In this document: positions 10,385-23,935 of the stretch, piece by piece
Position numbering within the stretch: the first letter of the stretch is position 1
How the letters are laid out: the number at the start of each line of letters is the position of its first letter
The notes under the pieces: generated by a model
The model's database searches: none
Told to the model about the DNA's origin: nothing
The model's input: only the letters and a program-made list of their open reading frames with translations
Made by a program: the position numbers and the translations under genes
Source: Prescottella equi
GTDB taxonomy: Bacteria; Actinomycetota; Actinomycetes; Mycobacteriales; Mycobacteriaceae
Reading direction: 5' to 3'
NCBI RefSeq assembly: GCF_020171745.1
Contig: NZ_JAIVAH010000029.1
Coordinates: forward strand, 1-64,000
Length of the DNA: 64,000 nt

Positions 10385-11502
10385 AACTGCCCCGCGTACG
10401 CGACCTCCTGACGCGTCAGGAGGAACTGACACGCCCGGCGCCCCCGGCCGATCTGCAGGGCCGCGACCGGCCGGACCGCGCTATGACGCTCGTCGAGGCG
10501 GTGGCCGACAAGTACCTGCGCGTGCTGACGTCGTACGACTACGACCCCGTCGTCGCCGGCCACAACCCGGACACCGCGATGACGCTGATCGTCACCGAAC
10601 GCGTGATCGTCGCGGAGGACGAGAACGTCGCGGCCCTGACGTTCGCGGCCGTCGACGGCGGCGACCTGCCCGCGTGGCAACCCGGGTGTCACCTCGACTT
10701 CCATCTGCCGTCCGGACGGCGGCGCCAGTACTCGCTGTGCGGCGACCCCGCCGACCGCCGGCACTACCGGATCGCGGTGCGGTCCATTCCGGACGGCGGC
10801 GGCGGATCGATCGAGATGCACGCGCTGACCCCGGGCACCACCGTGACCGTGCGCGGGCCCCGCAACGGCTTCCCCTTCGTACCCGAGGGCAGCGCACTGT
10901 TCGTCGCGGGCGGTATCGGCATCACCCCGATCATCGCGATGGTGCGCGCGGCCCGTGACGCCGGAATGGATTGGCGCTTCGTCTATTCCGGGCGATCCCG
11001 CGAATCGATGCCGTTCCTCGACGAGATCGCGACCTGGGAACCCGGGCGGGTGTTCGTCCGTCCCGACGACGAGTTCGGGCTGCCCACTTCCGCCGACCTG
11101 CTCGGCCGCGCCCCGGCCGGGGGAGCGGTGTACTGCTGCGGTCCGACCCCGATGCTCGACGCCGTCCGCGGCGGCTTCGCCGACACCGGTGCCGTCGCGC
11201 TGCACTTCGAGCGGTTCGGTCCGCCGCCGGTGGTCGGCGGCGCGCCGTTCGAGGTGCAGTTGGTGAGCACCGGCGACGTGCTCGAGGTGCCCGCCGACGA
11301 GTCCGCGCTCGCGGTGATCCGGGAGCGGCAGCCCGGTGTCGGGTACTCGTGCCGGCAGGGCTTCTGCGGCACCTGCAAGGTCCGGGTGCTGTCCGGCACG
11401 CCGGACCACCGCGAGAACCGGCTCACGCCGCAGGAACGGGAGGACCACATGCTGATCTGCGTCTCCCGCGCCGACGGCGGCCGTCTCATCCTCGACCTCT
11501 GA
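10381..11502 (+). CDS. Ferredoxin-type oxidoreductase (FNR domain + C-terminal 2Fe-2S)
   Basis: The 373-residue protein has a flavin-binding part with RQYSLCGDP, an NAD(P)-binding part with FVAGGIGITPIIAMVRAA and YCCGPTPMLDAV, and a C-terminal plant-type ferredoxin domain with cysteines in YSCRQGFCGTCKVR and a later ICVSRADGG. This order is that of phthalate-dioxygenase-reductase (PDR/VanB) enzymes, which pass electrons from NAD(P)H through flavin and 2Fe-2S to an oxygenase. It has an extra N-terminal stretch of about 75 residues. It is coupled to the upstream metal-dependent hydrolase gene. Confidence 0.9.
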   Translation: MKLPRVRDLLTRQEELTRPAPPADLQGRDRPDRAMTLVEAVADKYLRVLTSYDYDPVVAGHNPDTAMTLIVTERVIVAEDENVAALTFAAVDGGDLPAWQPGCHLDFHLPSGRRRQYSLCGDPADRRHYRIAVRSIPDGGGGSIEMHALTPGTTVTVRGPRNGFPFVPEGSALFVAGGIGITPIIAMVRAARDAGMDWRFVYSGRSRESMPFLDEIATWEPGRVFVRPDDEFGLPTSADLLGRAPAGGAVYCCGPTPMLDAVRGGFADTGAVALHFERFGPPPVVGGAPFEVQLVSTGDVLEVPADESALAVIRERQPGVGYSCRQGFCGTCKVRVLSGTPDHRENRLTPQEREDHMLICVSRADGGRLILDL

Positions 11503-11527
11503 AAACAGTTGACCGGGAGGAACTTCC

Positions 11528-12448
11528 ATGAGCGTGCTATCAGAACCGCGCATCGTCGCGCGCGGCGACGTCCGGCTCGCGGTGTACGAGCAGGGCAACC
11601 CGGCCGGCGAGACGCTCGTGCTGGTGCACGGCTGGCCCGACACCCACGACCTGTGGCGGCACGTGATCCCACACCTGGCGGACCGGTTCCGGATCGTCAG
11701 CTACGACACCCGCGGTGCCGGCGCCAGCACCGCCCCGACCGCGGTCTCGGCGTACGCACTGCCGGAACTGGCGCGCGACCTGTTCGCGGTGATCGACGCC
11801 GTCAGCCCCGACGCCCCGGTGCACGTGCTCGCGCACGACTGGGGCGCGGTGGAGACGTGGGAGGCGGTGTGCGAGCCCGGCGCGGGGGAGCGGATCGCGT
11901 CGTACACGTCGATCTCGGGACCGAACCTCGACCACCTCGGGGCGTGGATGCGGCGGCGGCTCGCGCAGCGCCGCCCGGCCGGCCCACTCGCCCAGGCCGC
12001 GGCGTCGGGCTACACCGTGCTGTTCCAGATCCCGGTCCTCGGCACGCTGCCGTTCCGGCTCGGGCTGTGGCGGATCTGGCCCACGTTCCTGAGGTTCTTC
12101 GACCGACTGGACCCGTCGCTCGTACAGCCCGCGCCGACGCTGCGGGCCGACATGATCACCGGGCTCAAGCGCTACCGCGCGAACATCCGGCCGCGGCTGT
12201 TCGGCCCGCGGGAGCGGCGCACCGACGTCCCGGTCCAGCTGATCCTCAACCGCCGGGACCTCGCGGTGCGCCCGGTCGGCTACGAGGACACCGAACGGTG
12301 GGTTTCCGACCTGCGCCGCAGCGAGCTGCCCGCCGGACACTGGTCGCCGATCTCGCACGGCCCGGACGTCGCACGGCTGACGGCGGCGTTCGTCGACGAT
12401 CTTCGTGCCGGGACTGCATCGGAGGGTGAGGCGGCCGGTTCCGCGTAG
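11528..12448 (+). CDS. Alpha/beta hydrolase, epoxide-hydrolase-like
   Basis: The 306-residue alpha/beta hydrolase has the oxyanion motif VHGWPDTHDLW and the nucleophile elbow VLAHDWGAVE, where aspartate replaces serine as in epoxide hydrolases and haloalkane dehalogenases. SYDTRGAGAS is another typical strand-turn. A likely catalytic histidine is in PAGHWSPISHGP near the C-terminus. GGGAGGAA precedes the ATG at 11528. It is the third gene of a cassette with a metal-dependent hydrolase and a 2Fe-2S reductase, consistent with oxidation followed by hydrolysis of a hydrophobic compound. The substrate is unknown. Confidence 0.87.
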   Translation: MSVLSEPRIVARGDVRLAVYEQGNPAGETLVLVHGWPDTHDLWRHVIPHLADRFRIVSYDTRGAGASTAPTAVSAYALPELARDLFAVIDAVSPDAPVHVLAHDWGAVETWEAVCEPGAGERIASYTSISGPNLDHLGAWMRRRLAQRRPAGPLAQAAASGYTVLFQIPVLGTLPFRLGLWRIWPTFLRFFDRLDPSLVQPAPTLRADMITGLKRYRANIRPRLFGPRERRTDVPVQLILNRRDLAVRPVGYEDTERWVSDLRRSELPAGHWSPISHGPDVARLTAAFVDDLRAGTASEGEAAGSA

Positions 12449-14716
<2,268 letters not shown>

Positions 14717-14796
14717 GCCGGCGGGTCCGTGCGCCTCTCCGGATCGTGCGCACGGACCGCGCAGCGGCCCAACGACTTTGATCAGAAAGTGAGCTC

Positions 14797-17307
<2,511 letters not shown>

Positions 17308-18384
17308 TTGAGCACTCCCCACGAGCCTGGCGACGGCAAGCAGCAGTCTTCGCCGCCTCCGGCCGCCGACAAGCGGCCGGAGGCGGCGGGGACGCCCGCG
17401 AAGCCGGGGAAGCCCGAGCAGCCGGCGCCGAAGTCGTCTCCGGGCCCGCAGGGAAACGGGCAGGGCGCCGCCAAGGCGCCCACGGCCGGTAAGCCCGGCA
17501 AGGGTGCGCCGGCACCGGAGCCGGGTGCCGGTGCGAAGCCCGCCGCGGGCGCGAAGCCCGCGGAGGCGGCTGCCGCGCCGACACCGGAGCCGGGCGCGGA
17601 CGGGCAGAAGCCGGGCCCCAAGCCCGTGCAGACGCCGCCGTGGCAGCGGGGACAGCAGCAGAAGCAGGCGGCCGCGGCACCGAACGGATCCGTTCGGCCC
17701 GAGGCGCCCGTCACGCAGCCGTCCAAGCCGCAATCGACGCGGCCCGTCATCACCGGGACGGCGGCCCCCAAGCCACCGCAGGGTGACGGCCGGCCCGCCC
17801 GCCCCGTCGTCACGGGCACGGCGGCCCCCAAGCCGCCCGCCGCGGACCGTCGGGACGTCGCCAAGGCCAAGGCCGCGGCCCTCGACGGCCCCACCCGCAG
17901 CATCGCCCGGACCGATCTGGCCAAGGACATGCCCGACCTGTCCGCGGTCCCGCGGCAGCGGCCCGCCGCCGGTGCCGCGCGCAAGGCGGCGCCGACGGCC
18001 CTGACCGCCGCTGTGACGGAGGAGGGCGAGCCGCTGCGGGCCACGGTCCAGCTGCGTCGGATCGACCCCTGGTCGACGCTCAAGGTGTCGCTGGTCATCT
18101 CGGTGGCGCTGTTCTTCGTGTGGATGGTGGCCGTCGGGCTGCTGTACCTCGTGCTCGACGGTATGGGCGTGTGGGATCGGTTGAACAACGCGTTCACCGA
18201 GTTCACCACCGACTCGAGCGGCGGCGGCCTCGTGACGTCCGGTCAGGTGTTCGGCTACTCGGCACTGGTCGGCGTGATGAATGTGGTGCTCTTCACAGCC
18301 CTCGCGACGATCGGTTCGTTCATCTACAACCTGTGTTCCGACCTGGTCGGCGGCGTACAGGTCACGCTCGCCGACCCCGACTGA
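17308..18384 (+). CDS. DUF3566 membrane protein (Rv0007-like)
   Basis: The 358-residue protein has a long, disordered Pro/Ala/Lys/Gly-rich cytoplasmic region (about 1-235) followed by a conserved C-terminal DUF3566 domain with two membrane segments ([20 protein letters not shown] and an internal [20 protein letters not shown]). It starts with TTG directly after the gyrA stop with no gap, supported by AAGGAG in the end of gyrA. Downstream-of-gyrA position matches mycobacterial Rv0007. Its function is not known to me. The N-terminus contains two near-copies of [13 protein letters not shown]. Confidence 0.88.
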   Translation: MSTPHEPGDGKQQSSPPPAADKRPEAAGTPAKPGKPEQPAPKSSPGPQGNGQGAAKAPTAGKPGKGAPAPEPGAGAKPAAGAKPAEAAAAPTPEPGADGQKPGPKPVQTPPWQRGQQQKQAAAAPNGSVRPEAPVTQPSKPQSTRPVITGTAAPKPPQGDGRPARPVVTGTAAPKPPAADRRDVAKAKAAALDGPTRSIARTDLAKDMPDLSAVPRQRPAAGAARKAAPTALTAAVTEEGEPLRATVQLRRIDPWSTLKVSLVISVALFFVWMVAVGLLYLVLDGMGVWDRLNNAFTEFTTDSSGGGLVTSGQVFGYSALVGVMNVVLFTALATIGSFIYNLCSDLVGGVQVTLADPD

Positions 18385-18459
18385 CCAGGTAAAACAGTGC
18401 CTCGCCGGGCCCGTTTTGGTGTACGGCGTCACGGTGGGGTACTGTTCTGCCTGGTTCAA

Positions 18460-18533
18460 GGGCCTATAGCTCAGGCGGTTAGAGCGCTTCGCTGATAACG
18501 AAGAGGTCGGAGGTTCAAGTCCTCCTAGGCCCA
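18460..18533 (+). tRNA. tRNA-Ile (GAT)
   Basis: A 74-base cloverleaf with acceptor stem GGGCCTA/TAGGCCC, D-arm AGCTCAGGCGGTTAGAGC, anticodon stem CTTCG/CGAAG with loop CTGATAA (anticodon GAT at 18494-18496), and T-loop GTTCAAGTC. The 3' CCA is not encoded. tRNA-Ile and tRNA-Ala just after gyrA is the standard mycolata arrangement. Confidence 0.98.
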
Positions 18534-18562
18534 CTCCCACGTGCCGACGAAGGGTCACCGAC

Positions 18563-18673
18563 ATGAAGGTCGTCCTGTTCGCAGGAGCCGGATTGCTGGT
18601 GGCACTCGGCCTCGCCAAGTTGCTGAACAAGCGGCGCGGCGCGGACGTCTGGCACGAGGTCACAAATCACTGA
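18563..18673 (+). CDS. DLW-39 family small protein
   Basis: A 36-residue ORF lies between the two tRNA genes: a hydrophobic N-terminal helix (VVLFAGAGLLVALGLAKLL), a basic NKRRG, and a tail ADVWHEVTNH resembling the DLW motif that names the family. DLW-39 proteins are annotated in this place in many actinobacteria; their function is unknown. The ATG at 18563 follows GAAGGG. The protein is likely membrane-anchored. Confidence 0.8.
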   Translation: MKVVLFAGAGLLVALGLAKLLNKRRGADVWHEVTNH

Positions 18674-18698
18674 TTCCGGTAACGGAAGCGGTGCAAAC

Positions 18699-18771
18699 GG
18701 GGCCTTAGCTCAGTTGGTAGAGCGCTGCCTTTGCAAGGCAGATGTCAGGAGTTCGAATCTCCTAGGCTCCA
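18699..18771 (+). tRNA. tRNA-Ala (TGC)
   Basis: A 73-base cloverleaf with acceptor GGGGCCT/AGGCTCC (one G-U pair), D-arm AGCTCAGTTGGTAGAGC, anticodon stem CTGCC/GGCAG with loop TTTGCAA (anticodon TGC at 18732-18734), and T-loop GTTCGAATC. CCA is not encoded. It is followed by a terminator hairpin. Confidence 0.98.
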
Positions 18772-18777
18772 CATTCG

Positions 18778-18811
18778 AAAGACGCCATCCCGGTCGGGGC
18801 GGCGTCTTTCT
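18778..18811 (+). terminator. Rho-independent terminator after tRNA-Ala
   Basis: AAAGACGCC and GGCGTCTTT pair around a GC-rich loop and are followed by a short T-rich stretch (TTTCTGTTT). It closes the gyrA-tRNA region and also sits downstream of the convergent isomerase gene. Confidence 0.8.
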
Positions 18812-18926
18812 GTTTGTGCGGGTAGGCTGCGAACCGTCCGAGGGCCCGCCGCGCGCGGATGACGCCCCCCGCGCGATTGCGGGCGCAAGAGGCGGAAGTG
18901 CGCGCGGCAGGCGCTCAGGGGCCGGC

Positions 18927-19301
18927 TCAGCCGGTGATCATGTCTTCCTGGCCCCACACGGCGCGCATGCTGACGATCTTGCCGTCGTCGTCGAACTCCA
19001 TGATGTCGATCGGAGCGATCTCGATGGTCTGGTCGCCCATCTTGGTGATCAGACGGAAGTGGAAGGCGGCGGTGTTCGCGGCGATGCGCAGCGTCACCAG
19101 TTCGGCCTCCTGGTCGAACGGCTCGATGATCGCGTAGAACTCGTGGATCGCCTCGCGTGTCGTGCGGACCGGGGTGCCCACGGGATCCTCGACGGTGGCG
19201 CCGTCCGCGTACAGGGCCAGGACGTCGTCGGCGGTGCCGGTGGCGACGGCCTTGATGTAGCTCTCGACGGTGTTGCGGATGCTCTCGGGTGACGCGGCCA
19301 T
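18927..19301 (-). CDS. Steroid delta-5-3-ketosteroid isomerase (KSI)
   Basis: The 124-residue protein matches bacterial ketosteroid isomerases along its whole length. KSI moves the C5-C6 double bond of 3-keto-delta5-steroids to C4-C5. All three catalytic residues are in register: Tyr15 (VESYIKAV), Asp39 (ATVEDPVG, the general base) and Asp99 (EIAPIDIMEF). TGGAGGAG precedes the ATG at 19301. It stands alone and convergent to the tRNA cluster. Steroid breakdown is common in Rhodococcus, so a catabolic or accessory role fits. Confidence 0.9.
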   Translation of the reverse strand: MAASPESIRNTVESYIKAVATGTADDVLALYADGATVEDPVGTPVRTTREAIHEFYAIIEPFDQEAELVTLRIAANTAAFHFRLITKMGDQTIEIAPIDIMEFDDDGKIVSMRAVWGQEDMITG

Positions 19302-19479
19302 GCTGCTCCTCCAAAGTAGAACCTGTTTCAGGCGCGAGGGTATCCCAGCAACGGCGGCGTGCGGAAGGAATCCGGCGAGCCGACGGGTGGTCCGAAATCC
19401 TCGAGATTCCGATACCCGCCACGGCTGTCGGGGCTGTCTCAGCGCAGCGTGGCCAACACCGGGGCCTCTTCAAGACGGT

Positions 19480-19897
19480 CGCGAGTATCAGCTGAGAATG
19501 CACCGACGCCCGCCGCATCGGCCGGGCAGACGTACACCTATCCCGTCACGATCGTCCAGGACTCGAACAACGCCAGTGTCGTCCACGACGCGACGCAAAC
19601 AGTTCGGTCGTACACGTTCGTCGACAACGGCACCGTCAAGGGCGAGGGCAGGCGGCGACCGCGACCACAACGCGCGCGAAGTCGGTAGGACTCCCGGTCA
19701 CACTTACCGGTGGTGCCGGCACCGCGCAGTTGATCGACGACAGCGGGCGAAAGGTGTTGATCGACAAGGACAGTGCCGAGGTGTGCCGGGTGGATGTCGA
19801 AGCGAACGAGGAGCTCGCGTCGAGGGGCGGCGACCTGTGGCTGACCGGTGGTCCTGTCGATCGGAAGGTTGACACCGGGATGTGCGCGATCACCTAG
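19480..19897 (+). pseudogene. Decayed gene for a probable exported protein
   Basis: Two adjoining reading frames read as one protein broken by a single-base shift near 19640-19655. The first gives ...AGQTYTYPVTIVQDSNN then SYTFVDNGTVKGEG. The second continues as QAATATTTRAKSVGLPVTLT and ends ...VDTGMCAIT at the TAG (19895-19897). No start codon with a signal peptide remains upstream, so the 5' end is also lost. The family is not recognised. A sequencing error could explain the shift but not the missing start. Confidence 0.45.
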
Positions 19898-20591
19898 CGG
19901 TGGGCCTCACAGCGGGATGAGATCGAGGGTGAGATCGTCGCCTGTCAAGCTCGTCGAATAGACGTAAACCGCTGATGCTCAACAGCTTCTGGGGCGCGTC
20001 CGGATCGAGCCGGAATCGGTCGTCAAATTGCACGCAGGTGCATTCCAAGTAAAACGGCTACACGAACGTCCATTTGGCGCTGAAATGGGTTCGTGGGTGT
20101 CGACGAACTGATGCGCGAACCGCTCCGGAAGGCCTCCGGCGGCATCGAGCGCCGCGGTATGGCCGACCGGCGCCGACGGTTGTCGTCGTCGCCGCAGGGA
20201 ACCGTGCTCACGGAACCCGCCGCACCGAGGCCGGCGCGCGCGGAGGCCGTCCTCGCGGAGATCGCCCATGTGCGGCATCCGAACAGGTGTTTCTCGTTCT
20301 GCGAACACGCACCCTCGGGCGATCCGGTCCCGGCGAAGTGGCAGGAACGACTCGCCGGGCCGTGGTCGGTGTTCGGGCAGGGATGCCGCTGCAACCGCCG
20401 TACGCTGGTGTCGATCTCGGGGACGTTCGGGGGCGTCGAGATCGCGCCGGGGACATGGCGCGGAATGCCGGCGACAGTCCGTCCACCGGCTACAGGACGG
20501 GCGATCCGCGCAGGGAAGGACGGTCGACAGCGGTGACGCGATTCGACGACGGTCCGGACAGAAGACAGATTTCTCAACAGGGGGAGTGGTA
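19898..20591. other. Intergenic stretch without a recognisable gene
   Basis: About 690 bases between the decayed gene and the tandem-TetR gene. Open frames exist on both strands, including a 147-codon frame at 20093-20536 on the plus strand, but their translations are arginine- and proline-rich or unlike any family I know. GGGGGAG at 20580-20586 belongs to the downstream gene. I see no RNA gene. Confidence 0.5.
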
Positions 20592-21857
20592 GTGAGTCGT
20601 ATTGGTAAACAAGCGATTCCGGTTGGCGGCGAGAAGAAGCGCGAGCGGTCCGGTAAACGCGTGGAGATTCTCGAGGCGGCGTCGGAGCTGTTCGCGGCCA
20701 AGGGGTACACGGGCACCTCGATGCGCGACATCGCAAGCGACACCGGCATGCTGGCCGGCAGCCTCTACTACCACTTCGAGTCGAAGGAGGCGCTCGCGGC
20801 GACGATGGTGGCCGACCTGCGCGACGACATCGTCGCGGCGACGCAGCAGGACGCGGATCCGTCGGACACGCCGATCGAGGCCCTCCGCCGGTTCGCGCTC
20901 GCGGTCGCGGACGCGTCGGCCCGGCACCCGGGCGCGCTGCAGGTGTGCCTCGGAATCCCGGAGACGCAGGACACCGAGTTGGCGGCGCTGCTCGAGGCCG
21001 AACCCCGGTGGTCGGACCGGAAGTGGCAGACGCTGGTGAAGACTGCGGAGGACGCGGGCTGCCTGCGTCCCGAGGTGGACACGCGCATCCTTCGCGAGGT
21101 GCTGCGCGTCGCGACCACGCACAGCGCCACGCTCGCGCCCACCGGTTTCCCTGCGCGCAAGGTGGTGAACTGCACCATCGACCTGATGTTCGCCGGGCTG
21201 TCGACCAAGCCCGCCGACGGTGATCTCTCCGATTCGGCACCCGCGAAGGCGGCCCGCAAGGTCATCGCGTCGTGGGATCGCACCGATCAGGTGAGTCTGT
21301 CGGACCGACAGGATCGCATCCTCGACGCCGCGCGGGTCGTGTTCGCCGAGAGGGGTTTCGACGCGACGACGACCCGTGACATCGCGAACGCGGTCGGCCT
21401 CACCCAGGGCAGTCTCTACCACCACTTCGAGTCCCGCGAGGCGATCCTCGTCGCCGTGCTGCAGATCTTCTCGACCCGGATGCGGGAGGCGCACGAAGCG
21501 ATCGGCGAGGCCGGCGGGACCCCGCTCGAGACGGTGGACGCGCTGATCCGGATGCGGAGCGCGGCCGGCAAGAGGTTCGCCGACGAGGTCACCATCCTCA
21601 AGTCGTGGGCGATGCTCACCAGCAAGGAGCACTACGACTTCCTGAAGACCGACGGCCGGAAGGTGCTGCGCGTGTGGGACCGCGCGTTCGCCGCCGGCGT
21701 GCGCGACGGCAGCATCACCATGCCGGGCTCGAGTCGCCTGGTGTTCCAGTGCCTGGGCGAGATCCTGTGGTCGACGCACACCCTGCCGCGGGTGTCGGTC
21801 GAACGGTTGACGCGGTACAACCTCGAGACCGTCCTGTGGGGCGCCTCACCGAAGTAA
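20592..21857 (+). CDS. Tandem TetR regulator (two TetR units in one chain)
   Basis: The 421-residue protein contains two complete TetR DNA-binding domains. The first is at about 24-70 (ELFAAKGYTGTSMRDIASDT then GSLYYHFESKEAL). The second is at about 236-285 (VVFAERGFDATTTRDIANAV then GSLYHHFESREAI). Each is followed by a ligand-binding-type helical domain. Such a chain could act as a built-in dimer or read two half-sites. GTG at 20592 is chosen because GGGGGAG ends five bases before it; GTG at 20586 would overlap that site. The next gene, a secreted lipase, starts 36 bases after the stop and may be co-transcribed. Confidence 0.88.
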   Translation: MSRIGKQAIPVGGEKKRERSGKRVEILEAASELFAAKGYTGTSMRDIASDTGMLAGSLYYHFESKEALAATMVADLRDDIVAATQQDADPSDTPIEALRRFALAVADASARHPGALQVCLGIPETQDTELAALLEAEPRWSDRKWQTLVKTAEDAGCLRPEVDTRILREVLRVATTHSATLAPTGFPARKVVNCTIDLMFAGLSTKPADGDLSDSAPAKAARKVIASWDRTDQVSLSDRQDRILDAARVVFAERGFDATTTRDIANAVGLTQGSLYHHFESREAILVAVLQIFSTRMREAHEAIGEAGGTPLETVDALIRMRSAAGKRFADEVTILKSWAMLTSKEHYDFLKTDGRKVLRVWDRAFAAGVRDGSITMPGSSRLVFQCLGEILWSTHTLPRVSVERLTRYNLETVLWGASPK

Positions 21858-21893
21858 CGGACAAGTCGGGTCACCAGAGCTGGGGAGGTCGGT

Positions 21894-23162
21894 GTGATCG
21901 GAAGGTTTTGTGCCGCAGTGGCGGCGGTGATCGGTGTGGTGGTGGCCGGGAGTCCTGCGGCGGCCGTGGCTTCCGCGGGAACTGACTTCTACCAACCACC
22001 GCCGACGCTTGCGGGCCAGGCCGGTGACGTGATCCGTACCGAGCCTCTGCCGTTGGCGTGGCAGGTCGGTGACCTTCCTGCCACGGCGACGCGAATCATG
22101 TATCGCAGCAGCGACACTCATGATTCAGCGAATGCCGTCACCGGTGTCTTCTTCGATCCGGCGCTGCCGTGGACGGGTCCGGGTCCGAGGCCGCTGGTGA
22201 GCATGGCGGCGGGCACCCAGGGGCAGGGCGACCAGTGCGCACCGTCCCGGACGATCGGGACGGTGCTGCAGTTCACGCCGCCGTCGGACGTGATCGTGTC
22301 CTACGAGACGGTGTTCGTCGGTGCCCTGCTCTCCCGCGGCATCGCGGTGGTGCTCACCGACCTCGAGGGCCTCGGCACCCCGGGCGCGCACACGTACGTC
22401 AACCGGGCCGCGTCGGCGCACGCCGTGCTCGACGCGGCTCGCGCCGCGAAACGCCTGCCCGGCACCGGGATCACGCCGGACGGTCCGGTGGCGTTCTGGG
22501 GCTACTCGCAGGGCGGCGGGGCGTCCGCGGCGGCGGTGGAACTCGCACCCGAGTACGCACCCGAACTCGACGTGCGCGGCGCGTTCGCCGGCGCCCCACC
22601 GGCGGACCTGGCCGCGACGCTGGAGAGGATCGACGGCGCGTCGCTGTTCGGGGCCATCGGCTACACCCTCAACGGCATGGCGCAGGCGTATCCGGAGGCC
22701 CGGTCGATGATCGACGCCGAACTGACCGACCGGGGCCGGCAGTTGCTCGCGGACGTGCAGGACCAGTGCGTGGGGGAGACCCGCCTGCAGTACGGGATGC
22801 AGCGCTCGTCGGCGTTCACCCGGTCCGGGGAATCGCTGTCGACGGTGCTGTCCCGATACCCGGTCGCCCAGGAACTGTTCGCCGAGCAGCGGATCGGTGA
22901 CCGGACCCCGAAGGCGCCCGTCCTGATCCAGGCCGGCGTGAACGACGACACCGTGCCGTACGGGCAGGTGCGTCAGCTCGCGAAGGACTGGTGCGGCAAG
23001 GGCACCGTCGTGCAGTTGAGCGACAACACGGTGCCGCCGATCAGTCCCGGCACCGGGCTGAACCACGCGCTCCCGTACCCGCTCGGCATCGGCGAATCGC
23101 TCGGCTGGGTGACGGACCGGTTCACCGGGGTACCGGCACCGAATTCCTGCGGGACGCTGTGA
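21894..23162 (+). CDS. Secreted lipase (PF03583-type)
   Basis: The 422-residue protein has a signal peptide (hydrophobic core [20 protein letters not shown], likely cut near residue 28) and the body of the actinobacterial secretory lipase family. The nucleophile is Ser205 in FWGYSQGGG; probable acid and histidine lie in [12 protein letters not shown] and [13 protein letters not shown]. Members hydrolyse triacylglycerols or other esters outside the cell. GGGGAGG precedes the GTG at 21894. The tandem-TetR gene directly upstream may control it. Confidence 0.9.
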   Translation: MIGRFCAAVAAVIGVVVAGSPAAAVASAGTDFYQPPPTLAGQAGDVIRTEPLPLAWQVGDLPATATRIMYRSSDTHDSANAVTGVFFDPALPWTGPGPRPLVSMAAGTQGQGDQCAPSRTIGTVLQFTPPSDVIVSYETVFVGALLSRGIAVVLTDLEGLGTPGAHTYVNRAASAHAVLDAARAAKRLPGTGITPDGPVAFWGYSQGGGASAAAVELAPEYAPELDVRGAFAGAPPADLAATLERIDGASLFGAIGYTLNGMAQAYPEARSMIDAELTDRGRQLLADVQDQCVGETRLQYGMQRSSAFTRSGESLSTVLSRYPVAQELFAEQRIGDRTPKAPVLIQAGVNDDTVPYGQVRQLAKDWCGKGTVVQLSDNTVPPISPGTGLNHALPYPLGIGESLGWVTDRFTGVPAPNSCGTL

Positions 23163-23165
23163 GAG

Positions 23166-23345
23166 TTACGGGCGCGGATCCGACAGTGACGGCGGCTTCG
23201 GGGCGACCGGCGGCATCTCCGGACGGCGGGTGAGCGCGAACACCGCGGCACCGACGGCGGCGACGGCCGCCCCGACACCGATCAGCACACGTCGGCGTCC
23301 GCCTGCGGACGTCGGGACGGAAGCACTCTTGGTCGCACGCGTCAT
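23166..23345 (-). CDS. Short CwsA-like membrane protein
   Basis: A 59-residue protein with a basic N-terminus ([19 protein letters not shown]), one membrane helix ([19 protein letters not shown]) and a proline-rich tail ([17 protein letters not shown]). It sits opposite ppiA, exactly where mycobacteria carry cwsA (Rv0008c), whose C-terminus also consists of a membrane helix and a short Pro-rich tail. It lacks the roughly 90-residue N-terminal part of that protein. The link to CwsA, which aids cell-wall synthesis and polar growth, is inferred from position and tail similarity. Confidence 0.6.
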   Translation of the reverse strand: MTRATKSASVPTSAGGRRRVLIGVGAAVAAVGAAVFALTRRPEMPPVAPKPPSLSDPRP

Positions 23346-23403
23346 GGCTCCACTCTTGCACAGCACGCACACGCCGCTCCGAACGCAATGGCACGATAGG
23401 GGG

Positions 23404-23925
23404 GTGACTTCACAGACTGCTACCGCAACGCTGCACACCAACCGCGGCGACATCAAGATCGCCCTGTTCGGTAACCATGCGCCGAAGACCGTCGAGAACT
23501 TCGTCGGCCTGGCGGACGGTTCCAAGGAGTACTCCACCCAGAACGCGCAGGGCGGCGCCTCCGGCCCGTTCTACGACGGCGCGGTCTTCCACCGCGTCAT
23601 CGACGGCTTCATGATCCAGGGCGGCGACCCGACCGGCACCGGTCGCGGCGGCCCGGGCTACAAGTTCGGCGACGAGTTCCACCCCGAGCTGCAGTTCGAT
23701 CGCGGCTACCTGCTGGCCATGGCGAACGCCGGCCCGGGTACCAACGGCTCGCAGTTCTTCATCACCGTGGGCCCGACCCCGCACCTGAACCGCCGCCACA
23801 CCATCTTCGGTGAGGTGCTCGACGAGGAGTCGAAGAAGGTCGTCGACGCCATCGCCACCACCGCCGTCGATCGCGGCGACCGCCCGGTCGACGACGTCGT
23901 CATCAACAGCATCACCATCGCGTAA
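23404..23925 (+). CDS. ppiA: Peptidyl-prolyl cis-trans isomerase (cyclophilin A)
   Basis: Cytoplasmic cyclophilin of 173 residues that catalyses proline isomerisation. The cyclophilin signature is clear: [20 protein letters not shown] with the catalytic Arg of FHRV, then [20 protein letters not shown] and HTIFGEV. The GTG at 23404 gives [20 protein letters not shown]. The N-terminus and position match mycobacterial ppiA (Rv0009). Confidence 0.95.
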   Translation: MTSQTATATLHTNRGDIKIALFGNHAPKTVENFVGLADGSKEYSTQNAQGGASGPFYDGAVFHRVIDGFMIQGGDPTGTGRGGPGYKFGDEFHPELQFDRGYLLAMANAGPGTNGSQFFITVGPTPHLNRRHTIFGEVLDEESKKVVDAIATTAVDRGDRPVDDVVINSITIA

Positions 23926-23935
23926 GGACTCTCGA

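Noticed and set aside
20093-20536. 147-codon plus-strand ORF upstream of the tandem TetR gene
   Set aside because: It starts with a weak GTG, has no clear ribosome site and resembles no known family. It is left as unsupported.
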